From positions 1 through 5,495 of the forward strand of contig JAICWZ010000150.1 in the NCBI GenBank assembly GCA_025966355.1: a DNA stretch of 5,495 nt. The letters run 5' to 3'. A program made the position numbers and the translations under genes. This document shows positions 1-5,495 of the stretch, piece after piece (within the stretch, counting starts at the first letter, position 1; every line of letters starts with the position of its first letter). Source of the DNA: Thermomicrobiaceae bacterium. Lineage in GTDB: Bacteria > Chloroflexota > Chloroflexia > Thermomicrobiales > Thermomicrobiaceae. The notes below the pieces were generated by a model. That model had not been told where the DNA came from and made no database searches. It saw nothing but the letters and a program-made list of their open reading frames with translations.

Positions 1-837
1 GTACAACCGGGCGATACGGTCGGCATCGACCTGCACGGCGCCAGCTACGGTAACGTCGAGATGATCCTCGGGCGGCATTCCGGCCTGAAACTGCGCGACG
101 CGACGCCAATCCTGTTTGCCGCACGGAGCATCAAGTCGCCGAGCGAAATCGCGGCGATGACGCTCGCCAACCAGATCGCGGTCGATACGCTCGGTATGGT
201 GCCCTCGCTCCTCCATACCGGTATGACCGAACGCGAACTCGGCGCCGCGCTCGACGGCGCCGCCAAGATGGCCGGCTCCGACGGCTCGGCCTACCCGACG
301 CTGATCGGCTTCGGGCCGAAGTCGCTGGCGCCGCACGCGCCGCCGACCGCGAAGGCGCTCGAGCCGAACTCGATCGTCTGCATCGCCTACGGCCCGATGG
401 CCGGCGGCTATTGCGCCGATATCGTGCGCACCTTCTACTACGGTACGCCGCCCGAGCAGGCGGTCCAGAGCGGCGAACGCGGAGTCGAGATTCAGGCGGC
501 GGCGCTCGCTCAGATTCGCGCCGGAACGCGGGCGGGCGATCTGGCAGGCGCCGCCGGCGAAGTCGTGCACCGCTACTATCCGAACGCTCCGCAAACGGCT
601 AACGCCGGGCATAGCCTCGGACTGACCGTGCACGAAGAGCCGTCTTTGCTCGCCAGCAACGACCAGCCACTGGAAGTTGATATGGTGGTGGCGATCGAGC
701 CGGGCGCACCGGCCCACGCCATGGAAGGGATTGGACTCTATCGACACTGTGATGTCGTGCGCATCACGAACGACGGCTACGATCTGCTCACGCCGCTCGA
801 TCGCGGCCTGATCGTTGTGCCGCTCAACGAGGGGTAA
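1..837 (+). CDS. Peptidase M24 family protein (Xaa-Pro peptidase/creatinase-like), 5'-truncated by window edge
   Basis: The reading frame is open from base 1, so the start and the N-terminal creatinase-type domain lie upstream; 278 residues plus TAA are visible. Numbering from the Met at base 61, it shows the linker motif RSIKSPSEIAAM (22-33), the substrate-side His in PHAPPT (92), GGYCADIVRTF (115-125), GHSLGLTVHEEPSL (183-196) and VAIEPG (210-215), all in the order typical of the pita-bread fold. Canonical M24 peptidases use Asp, Asp, His, Glu, Glu to hold two metals. Here the second Asp (120), His184 and Glu213 are kept, but the first Asp is Ala109 and the last Glu is Cys230. Family members cleave Xaa-Pro bonds or, in metal-free creatinase, hydrolyse a C-N bond in creatine. 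The altered site leans towards a creatinase-like or otherwise non-classical hydrolase, probably cytoplasmic, but the substrate cannot be read from sequence. It lies 55 bp upstream of an importer gene set and may share its transcript. Fold assignment is secure; function is not. Confidence 0.9.
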   Translation, partial: VQPGDTVGIDLHGASYGNVEMILGRHSGLKLRDATPILFAARSIKSPSEIAAMTLANQIAVDTLGMVPSLLHTGMTERELGAALDGAAKMAGSDGSAYPTLIGFGPKSLAPHAPPTAKALEPNSIVCIAYGPMAGGYCADIVRTFYYGTPPEQAVQSGERGVEIQAAALAQIRAGTRAGDLAGAAGEVVHRYYPNAPQTANAGHSLGLTVHEEPSLLASNDQPLEVDMVVAIEPGAPAHAMEGIGLYRHCDVVRITNDGYDLLTPLDRGLIVVPLNEG

Positions 838-878
838 TCGCATTCACCATTGGGGGATTTTCGTCGTTTCGTCATATG

Positions 879-886
879 AGGGGGAG
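879..886 (+). promoter_or_regulatory. Ribosome binding site of the binding-protein gene
   Basis: The sequence AGGGGGAG ends six bases before the ATG at 893. This Shine-Dalgarno match fixes the start at 893. The in-frame ATG at 815, which lies inside the upstream gene, would put 26 non-signal-like residues ahead of the Tat/lipoprotein signal. Confidence 0.8.
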
Positions 887-892
887 TTCAGC

Positions 893-2659
893 ATGATTGA
901 GAACACGTTTGAATCTCTGCGGCGCAAGAGCTTTTCGCGACGCGGGTTCCTCGTCGCCGGCCTCGGCGTGGCCGGCGCGGCGCTGCTGCAAGCCTGCGGC
1001 GGCCAGGAGCCGCTCGAGACGGCAACGTCCGCGAGCAGTCAATCAACAACCGCCAGCCAATCATCGACAAGCACGAGTTCCAGCTCCCCGACGACATCGA
1101 TCGGGGGAGCCGGCACACCGAGCGCGGCCAGCACGACGGCCGCCGTCGCGACCAGCGCGGCGACGAAGCCGGCCGACGTTGAGCACAAGAAGGGTGGCAC
1201 GATCCACGTCGCCATCATCGGCGAGCCGCCGGTCACCGCGGACGCCATGTTCACGACCAACTTCATCACCACCGACATCACGCGTCAGATCTACGAAGGG
1301 CTCTTCGCCCAGGATTCCAAGCTGGGACCGAAACCGATGCTGCTCGATGCGTTCGAGGTGAGCGATGACGGCCTCACCTACACCTTCAAGCTGCGTACCG
1401 GGGTCAAGTTCCACAATGGCGACGAGATGGATGCCGACGATGTGGTCGCCTCGCTCACACGCTGGGGCAAGATGACCGGCCGTGGCAAGCAGATCTTCGC
1501 GCTCATGGCCGCCGACGGGCTCAAAGCTGCCGATCCGCAGACGGTGACGCTGGCGCTGAAGCAGCCGGCCGGCGTGCTCCCGGTCTTCCTGGCGCTCTAT
1601 GAGGGCTTCATTACGACGAAAGAGGTCTGCGACGCGATCGGCACCAACAAGATGCCCGACGATCAGATCGTCGGCACCGGCCCGTTCAAGTTCAAAGAGC
1701 ATCAGGTTGACCGCTACATCAAGCTCGAGCGATTCGATGACTATGCCGCCCGGACCGATGAAGCCGACGGCCTGGCCGGGAAGAAGGTCGTCTACATCGA
1801 CGAGCTCGATATCATCCCGGTGCCGAATATCTCGGTCGCGACCTCAGGGGTGGTCACCGGCGAATACCAGTTCGCGCGCGATGTCGACAACAACCAGCTC
1901 GAGGTGCTCAAGAGCAGTCCGGGCGTCACCGCGATCATCAAGAAGCCGGGCGGCTGGATCTGCCTGAACTACAACAAGAAAATGGGCGCGTTCACGGACA
2001 AGAAGCTGCGCCAGGCGGTCTCGATGTGCTTCGATCGTGAGCAGACGCTCATCGCGGCCTACGGGGTCAAAGAGCTCACCCGTATGGACCCGAGCATCGC
2101 CGCTCCCGAGACGATCTGGTACAGCACGGCGGGCAAAGAGGTCTACGAGAAGGTCGACCAGGAAGCGGCGAAGAAGCTCGTGCAAGAGTCGAGCTACGAC
2201 GGTTCGCCGATCCGCTGGCTCACGACCAAGGAGTATCTCTACCACTACAACACGGCCGCCTACGTTCAACAGCAGATGGAAGCGATCGGGTTGAAAGTCG
2301 AGTTGCTCGTCTCCGACTGGGCAACGGTCGTGGAGCGACGCGCGAAGCCTGAGGTCTACGAAATGCTCGTCGCCGGTCTTTCCGGCTCGTGGATGCCCGC
2401 GACACAGCTGTTCAACGATTCAAGTTGGCCCGGCTTCTGGGTCAGCGACCAGCGGGATAAACTCGTGAGCCAGATGATCGAAGAGTCCGATCCGGACAAG
2501 CTCCAGAAGGCGATCGACGAGTACCAGGCGCTGATCTATGACGAACTTCCATTCATGAAGATCGGCGACGACTTTACGCTCCAGGCGATCCGGGACGAAG
2601 TTGTCGGATTCGATACGGGAGCCAACGACTGGTATTTCTGGAACTGCAGCCTCAAGTAA
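893..2659 (+). CDS. ABC transporter substrate-binding lipoprotein, family 5 (peptide/nickel/dipeptide type)
   Basis: This 588-residue protein is the extracytoplasmic solute receptor of a Dpp/Opp-type importer. The N-terminus has a Tat-like motif SRRGFLV (15-21), a short hydrophobic stretch and a lipobox LQAC with Cys35, so it is probably exported folded, lipidated on Cys35 and anchored on the outer face of the membrane. Residues 43-91 are a low-complexity Ser/Thr/Ala linker that holds the receptor off the membrane. The SBP_bac_5 domain fills about residue 100 to the end; its hallmark stretch starts at Tyr163 (YTFKLRTGVKFHNGDEMDAD). The length is normal for the family once the linker is counted. 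The start at 893 is chosen from the ribosome site AGGGGGAG and the signal sequence. The two permease genes follow directly, after a hairpin. Family 5 receptors bind di- and oligopeptides, nickel, glutathione, opines or sugars, so the ligand cannot be assigned from sequence alone. Confidence 0.93.
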   Translation: MIENTFESLRRKSFSRRGFLVAGLGVAGAALLQACGGQEPLETATSASSQSTTASQSSTSTSSSSPTTSIGGAGTPSAASTTAAVATSAATKPADVEHKKGGTIHVAIIGEPPVTADAMFTTNFITTDITRQIYEGLFAQDSKLGPKPMLLDAFEVSDDGLTYTFKLRTGVKFHNGDEMDADDVVASLTRWGKMTGRGKQIFALMAADGLKAADPQTVTLALKQPAGVLPVFLALYEGFITTKEVCDAIGTNKMPDDQIVGTGPFKFKEHQVDRYIKLERFDDYAARTDEADGLAGKKVVYIDELDIIPVPNISVATSGVVTGEYQFARDVDNNQLEVLKSSPGVTAIIKKPGGWICLNYNKKMGAFTDKKLRQAVSMCFDREQTLIAAYGVKELTRMDPSIAAPETIWYSTAGKEVYEKVDQEAAKKLVQESSYDGSPIRWLTTKEYLYHYNTAAYVQQQMEAIGLKVELLVSDWATVVERRAKPEVYEMLVAGLSGSWMPATQLFNDSSWPGFWVSDQRDKLVSQMIEESDPDKLQKAIDEYQALIYDELPFMKIGDDFTLQAIRDEVVGFDTGANDWYFWNCSLK

Positions 2660-2672
2660 TCGCTGGTTGATC

Positions 2673-2709
2673 CGAGGGTATCCGCGTCGTGTCGACGAGG
2701 ATACCCTCG
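2673..2709 (+). promoter_or_regulatory. Intercistronic stem-loop between binding-protein and permease genes
   Basis: CGAGGGTATCC (2673-2683) and GGATACCCTCG (2699-2709) form a perfect 11-bp inverted repeat. After one G/A mismatch (2684/2698) four or five further pairs continue the stem (2685-2688 with 2694-2697, possibly 2689 with 2693), leaving a three- to five-base loop. No T-run follows, so it is not a classic intrinsic terminator. In binding-protein-dependent operons such structures are known to protect the upstream receptor mRNA from 3' decay or cause partial termination, giving more receptor than permease. That role is inferred here from position only. Confidence 0.75.
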
Positions 2710-2726
2710 CCAAGTGAAGGATCCGT

Positions 2727-3668
2727 ATGCTCGCGTACGCCATTCGGCGGCTGCTTGTCCTCATCCCGATCATGTGGATCGTGGCGACCGCGGTCTTCCT
2801 GCTCTTGCACTCGGCACCGGGCGATCCGGCTGCCTTCATGCTCGGCTCGGACGCGTCGGCTGATCAGCAGGCCGAGTTGCGCCATGAGCTTGGGCTTGAT
2901 CGGCCGTTGTACGAACAGTATTTCGACTGGCTCGGGAAGGCCGTGCGCGGTGATCTCGGAGAGTCGATTTTCCTGGGGAAACCGGTCACATCGGCGCTGG
3001 CCGAGCGGGCCGAACCGACGATTCTCCTGGGGTCTCTGGCACTTATCATCTCGCTCATCATCGGCCTTGTCACCGGAGTGCTCTCCGCCATCCGGCGCGC
3101 GAGCTGGCTCGACTTGAGCCTGATGTCCGGCGCGATGGCCGGGGTCGCGGTGCCGACGTTCGTGACGGGGCTGCTCCTGATCTATATTTTCGCGGTCAAG
3201 CTTCGCTGGCTACCGGTCGCCGGCTATGAGCCGATTTCCGCGGGTCTCTGGCCCTGTTTGCGCTACCTTATCCTTCCCGCGATTACCCTGGGCGCGTTCG
3301 AGGCGGCGTTCCTCAGCCGGATGACACGGTCGATGATGCTCGAAGTGATCGGGCAGGACTACGTCCGAACCGCACGCGCCAAGGGCCTGGTCGAACGCGA
3401 CGTCATCATTCGCCATACGCTCCGCAACGCGTTCGTACCGCTGCTGACGATCATCGGGCTGATGGTCGCTGCCCTGATGAGTGGCGCGGTCGTCACGGAA
3501 CAGATCTTTGCCATCCCCGGTATGGGACGGCTCCTCATTCAGGCAGTCGTGCGCCGTGACTTTCCGGTGGTGCAGGGCGCGGTTCTGATCATCGCGATTC
3601 TTTATGTGTTGACGAACCTCCTGGTCGATCTTCTCGCTCGCGTCGTCGACCCAAGAATCGAACTCTAG
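2727..3668 (+). CDS. ABC transporter permease, DppB/OppB family
   Basis: This 313-residue integral membrane protein is one of the two pore-forming subunits of the importer. It opens with the family signature (MLAYAIRRLL, then a first membrane helix at about 9-28 and HSAPGDPA at 28-35). Further hydrophobic segments lie near 97-121, 132-157, 177-199, 234-256 and 282-304, giving the usual six helices. The cytoplasmic coupling loop (EAA-type motif) that docks on the ATPase is at about 211-230 (DYVRTARAKGLVERDVIIRH), followed by LRNAFVPLL; EQIFAIPGMGRLL (258-270) and the C-terminal DPRIEL are also typical. AAGGA at 2717-2721 lies five bases before the ATG. It follows the receptor gene by 67 bp, a gap mostly filled by the hairpin, and precedes the partner permease by 40 bp. 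Length is standard. Substrate specificity is set by the binding protein, so I give no gene symbol. Confidence 0.95.
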   Translation: MLAYAIRRLLVLIPIMWIVATAVFLLLHSAPGDPAAFMLGSDASADQQAELRHELGLDRPLYEQYFDWLGKAVRGDLGESIFLGKPVTSALAERAEPTILLGSLALIISLIIGLVTGVLSAIRRASWLDLSLMSGAMAGVAVPTFVTGLLLIYIFAVKLRWLPVAGYEPISAGLWPCLRYLILPAITLGAFEAAFLSRMTRSMMLEVIGQDYVRTARAKGLVERDVIIRHTLRNAFVPLLTIIGLMVAALMSGAVVTEQIFAIPGMGRLLIQAVVRRDFPVVQGAVLIIAILYVLTNLLVDLLARVVDPRIEL

Positions 3669-3708
3669 CCAGTGAATACGTTGAAGTTGGAAGGCAGGCC
3701 GAGACCGA

Positions 3709-4644
3709 ATGGATGACAAACAGGTCGCTCCTGCCAGTCACGAAACCGCCGAACCGGGTTATCAGGCGAGGAACCGTCGCTCCGATGTGACGCTGATGAC
3801 CACATCACCACGCATTGTGCGGATTTGGCGTCAGGTGCGCCGGCAAAAACAGGTACTCATCGGTGGTGCCATCATCCTCGTCGTCGTCTTCGCGGCGATC
3901 TTCGCGAACCTGATCACGACGAATGATCCAACGCTCATCGACCCACGATTCCGTATGCGATCGCCCAACGCGTACTACTTCTTCGGCACCGATAGCCAGG
4001 GGCGCGACGTCTTTGCCCGCGTCGTCTTCGGGGCGCGACTCTCGCTCGAAATCGGGTTCTTGACGTCGTTCTTGACGCTGGTGTTTGGCACCGTCATCGG
4101 TTTGATCGCGGGCTATTATAAACGCGTCGACAGCGTGATCATGCGCATAACCGACGCGATGATGGCGTTCCCGGGGATTATTCTTGCGATCGCGATTATG
4201 GCCGTTCGTGGCGCGAGCGTGGCCAACGTCATCTTCGCCCTAACCATCGTGGCGATCCCACGCGTCGTTCGGCTGGTGCGCTCGCTGGTTATCGGCCTTC
4301 GCGAGTCGCTCTTCGTTGAGTCAGCAATCGCATCCGGGTGTACGAGCGTCCGCGTCGTCGGCTGGCACGTCTTACCAAACACGATTTCGCCGCTTATCGT
4401 GCAGATGAGCTTCATCTTCGCGGAGGCGGTTCTCGCAGAGGCCACCCTGTCATTTCTCGGGGCCGGGGCGCCGCCTGAGATTCCATCCTGGGGGAACATG
4501 CTCGCCGATTCGCAACGCATCATGAACATCGCCCCCTGGACGATGTTCTTCCCGGCCGCCGCGCTGGCCCTCACCGTACTCGGGCTCAACCTGCTCGGCG
4601 ACGGCCTGCGCGACATGCTCGACCCGCGCCTGCGCCGGCGCTAG
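3709..4644 (+). CDS. ABC transporter permease, DppC/OppC family
   Basis: This 311-residue protein is the second pore subunit and should pair with the DppB-like protein upstream. A hydrophilic N-terminus of about 35 residues precedes RIWRQVRRQKQVLIGG and the first membrane helix (about 49-69), the OppC_N arrangement. The signature FGTDSQGRDVFARVVFGARLSL (92-113) is diagnostic of DppC-type permeases. More helices lie near 116-136, 152-168, 171-187, 228-250 and 276-297. The ATPase-contact loop at about 201-224 reads LFVESAIASGCTSVRVVGWH and then VLPN, a slightly worn EAA motif (ESA) with the key Gly210 kept. LSFLGAGAPPEIPSWGNML (247-265) and DPRLRRR at the end are standard. The best ribosome-site match, GGAAGG at 3689-3694, lies 14 bases from the ATG, which is long, so the start is less certain. 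ATG at 3796 (residue 30) is an alternative but has no good site of its own. No ATPase gene follows. Confidence 0.94.
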   Translation: MDDKQVAPASHETAEPGYQARNRRSDVTLMTTSPRIVRIWRQVRRQKQVLIGGAIILVVVFAAIFANLITTNDPTLIDPRFRMRSPNAYYFFGTDSQGRDVFARVVFGARLSLEIGFLTSFLTLVFGTVIGLIAGYYKRVDSVIMRITDAMMAFPGIILAIAIMAVRGASVANVIFALTIVAIPRVVRLVRSLVIGLRESLFVESAIASGCTSVRVVGWHVLPNTISPLIVQMSFIFAEAVLAEATLSFLGAGAPPEIPSWGNMLADSQRIMNIAPWTMFFPAAALALTVLGLNLLGDGLRDMLDPRLRRR

Positions 4645-4684
4645 GTCGCGCGGGTTGTGGGACGCGCTTAGGACTGGAATCACG

Positions 4685-4712
4685 TTGACTTCCAGGCCAC
4701 GAATGCTAGGCT
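4685..4712 (+). promoter_or_regulatory. Possible sigma-70-type promoter
   Basis: TTGACT at 4685-4690 matches five of six -35 consensus bases. Sixteen bases later TAGGCT (4707-4712) keeps the first, second and last consensus -10 bases and is preceded by TG at 4704-4705, an extended -10 feature. It would start transcription about 150 bases before yidC. The match is moderate and chance is possible. Confidence 0.4.
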
Positions 4713-4716
4713 TAAC

Positions 4717-4750
4717 CGAGCGTTCGGCGTGAAGTACGCCATTTCGCTCG
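4717..4750 (+). repeat. Nested inverted repeat (hairpin) upstream of yidC
   Basis: CGAGCG (4717-4722) pairs with CGCTCG (4745-4750), and inside it GGCGT (4726-4730) pairs with ACGCC (4736-4740) around a five-base loop, separated by a small internal loop of three and four bases. It could be a weak terminator for the importer unit, or a 5' leader structure if the promoter at 4685-4712 is real. There is no T-tract after it. Confidence 0.45.
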
Positions 4751-4783
4751 CGCGGAAGCCTGCGTCACTGCCCTCTGCCACGG

Positions 4784-4789
4784 TATACT
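4784..4789 (+). promoter_or_regulatory. Candidate -10 box for yidC
   Basis: TATACT matches five of six consensus -10 bases and stands out in a GC-rich stretch. The positions 17 bases upstream (TGCGTC, 4761-4766) are a poor -35. A start near 4796 would give a leader of about 70 bases before the TTG start of yidC. Confidence 0.4.
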
Positions 4790-4854
4790 TTCGCGGCATA
4801 AGCGGGGTCTGGCTCTGCTGCCGCGGTCGATTCGCCCGACATTCCTGAGATTGA

Positions 4855-4861
4855 GAGAGGG
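4855..4861 (+). promoter_or_regulatory. Ribosome binding site that decides the yidC start
   Basis: GAGAGGG ends seven bases before the TTG at 4869, a good spacing. The first in-frame ATG (4884) would be 22 bases away. Its only nearby purine match, GGAG at 4879-4882, is a single base from that ATG and too close to work. Confidence 0.6.
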
Positions 4862-4868
4862 CAGTTCG

Positions 4869-5495
4869 TTGCCTTTCTGGAGTATGTTACCGATCCTGAG
4901 TTCGATACCGGTCTGGGGCCAATTCGTCCGGGCCATCGAATCCGCGCTTCGTTTCACGGCGGATTTGACCGGCAGCGCCGGGATCGCGGTTATCGTCCTG
5001 ACCATCGTCTTTAAGACGATCCTCCTGCCGCTCACCGTTAAATCGCTCCGCTCGATGTCTTCGATGCAGGAGTTGCAGCCGAAGATCAAGGATCTCCAGA
5101 AGAAATACGCCAAGGACCGGCAGAAGCTCTCCGCCGAGACGATGAAGCTCTACCAGGAGCACGGCGTCAATCCGGCGGCCGGCTGTCTGCCGATGCTGTT
5201 GCAGGTTCCGATCTTCTTCGGCCTCTATTTCGCCATTCGCGCGCTGTCTTCCCACGGTGGCGGTGTCTGGAACGATTCGTTCCTCTGGTTACCGAACCTC
5301 GCGAAGGCTGATCCGTATCACATCCTGCCAATCGGGGCCGGTATCTTCCAGTTCGTCCAAACGCGCATGGCACGTCCCCGGAATCAGGGCAAAGCAGCCG
5401 ATCCACAGCAACAGATGATGAACACGATGATGACCTTCACGCCGCTCATGGTCGTCGTCTTCGGTTGGACGTTTGCCTCCGGCCCGGTGATCTAC
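4869..5495 (+). CDS. yidC: Membrane protein insertase YidC/Oxa1 family, 3'-truncated by window edge
   Basis: The frame runs open to the last base, giving the first 209 residues. YidC inserts and folds proteins in the cytoplasmic membrane, alone or with SecYEG. Only a short N-terminus precedes the conserved core, so the large periplasmic domain of proteobacterial YidC is absent, as in Gram-positive and other short forms. The first core helix spans about 38-56 and ends in PLTVKS (54-59). The charged coiled-coil cytoplasmic hairpin follows at about 60-98 (SMSSMQELQPKIKDLQKKYA from 62). Next come the diagnostic GVNPAAGCLPMLLQVPIFFGLY (99-120), the extracytoplasmic loop, and a further helix beginning near the window end. 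The groove position that is Arg in E. coli and Bacillus YidC is Lys49 here. The start is taken as TTG 4869 because of the ribosome site; ATG 4884 (residue 6) is the alternative. It lies 224 bp after the importer genes and should have its own promoter. Confidence 0.93.
   Translation, partial: MPFWSMLPILSSIPVWGQFVRAIESALRFTADLTGSAGIAVIVLTIVFKTILLPLTVKSLRSMSSMQELQPKIKDLQKKYAKDRQKLSAETMKLYQEHGVNPAAGCLPMLLQVPIFFGLYFAIRALSSHGGGVWNDSFLWLPNLAKADPYHILPIGAGIFQFVQTRMARPRNQGKAADPQQQMMNTMMTFTPLMVVVFGWTFASGPVIY

Larger units (their letters stand above)
4645..4868. other. Non-coding region between the importer unit and yidC
   Basis: This 224-base stretch separates two unrelated transcription units. No supported ORF or RNA gene was found; in particular there is no rpmH or rnpA coding sequence. 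It holds a short GC-rich inverted repeat (GCGCG 4648-4652 with CGCGC 4663-4667), a second one (CTGGAA 4674-4679 with TTCCAG 4690-4695), a nested hairpin at 4717-4750, promoter-like boxes near 4685-4712 and at 4784-4789, and the yidC ribosome site near 4855-4861. None of the hairpins has a following T-run, so the end of the importer transcript cannot be placed. Confidence 0.6.

Noticed and set aside
844..877. Promoter in the gap between the M24 and binding-protein genes (TTGGGG at 850-855 with TCATAT at 872-877)
   Set aside because: Both boxes are weak matches and the -10 would overlap the ribosome site region, leaving almost no leader; co-transcription with the M24 gene is simpler.
815..892. 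In-frame ATG at 815 extending the binding protein by 26 residues
   Set aside because: It lies within the M24 gene, lacks a good ribosome site, and would place a non-signal stretch ahead of a clear Tat/lipoprotein signal starting at 893.
1019..1165. Simple-sequence DNA repeat in the binding-protein gene
   Set aside because: The codons vary and there is no regular repeat unit; it is a low-complexity protein linker, not a tandem DNA repeat.
1061..1702. Long minus-strand open frame opposite the binding-protein gene
   Set aside because: It is opposite a well-supported gene, its composition is Arg/Gly/Ala-rich as expected for a shadow of GC-rich coding DNA, and it shows no recognisable domain.
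2673..2709. Intrinsic terminator after the binding-protein gene
   Set aside because: The stem is strong but is followed by CCAAGTGAAGG with no T-run, and the permease ribosome site begins within ten bases.
3672..3716. Tiny GTG-initiated frame between the two permease genes
   Set aside because: Only 14 codons, no ribosome site, and it ends just inside the next gene; no evidence that it is translated.
4712..5255. Minus-strand open frames over the yidC start
   Set aside because: They overlap the clear YidC coding frame and its leader, have no family motifs and read as shadow translations.

Overview
The window looks like ordinary chromosome from a GC-rich bacterium (roughly 60 percent GC by eye). 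My best guess is a Chloroflexota/Thermomicrobia-type organism. The clues are a Tat-type lipoprotein binding protein with a long Ser/Thr/Ala linker, a short YidC without the large periplasmic domain of proteobacterial YidC, and a dipeptide-type transporter next to a creatinase/prolidase-like protein. No rRNA or other marker gene is present, so this is an inference and not a firm identification. All genes lie on the + strand. I see no mobile element, CRISPR array, tRNA or rRNA.

Layout: (1) bases 1-837 hold the 3' part of a peptidase M24 (aminopeptidase P/creatinase fold) gene that runs in from the left edge. Two of its five canonical metal-ligand positions are substituted. (2) Bases 893-2659 encode a family 5 (SBP_bac_5) extracellular solute-binding lipoprotein. 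(3) A strong perfect-stem hairpin lies in the gap at 2673-2709. (4) Bases 2727-3668 and 3709-4644 encode the two permease subunits of a DppB/DppC-type ABC importer. (5) A 224-base non-coding stretch (4645-4868) carries small hairpins and one or two promoter-like boxes. (6) From 4869 to the right edge is the start of yidC, read from a probable TTG codon, truncated by the window.

How they fit together: the binding protein, DppB-like and DppC-like genes form one importer unit for peptides or other small solutes, probably co-transcribed with the upstream M24 gene (55-bp gap). A simple model is uptake of a small amide or peptide-like compound followed by cytoplasmic breakdown by the M24 protein. 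The two ATPase subunits such importers need are not in the window. They may lie upstream of base 1 or elsewhere, or be shared with another system. The yidC gene is an unrelated housekeeping membrane-insertase gene that starts a new transcription unit.

I did not find a convincing previously undescribed system. The points most worth a second look are the altered metal site of the M24 protein, the intercistronic hairpin between binding protein and permease, and yidC sitting apart from its usual rpmH-rnpA neighbours.
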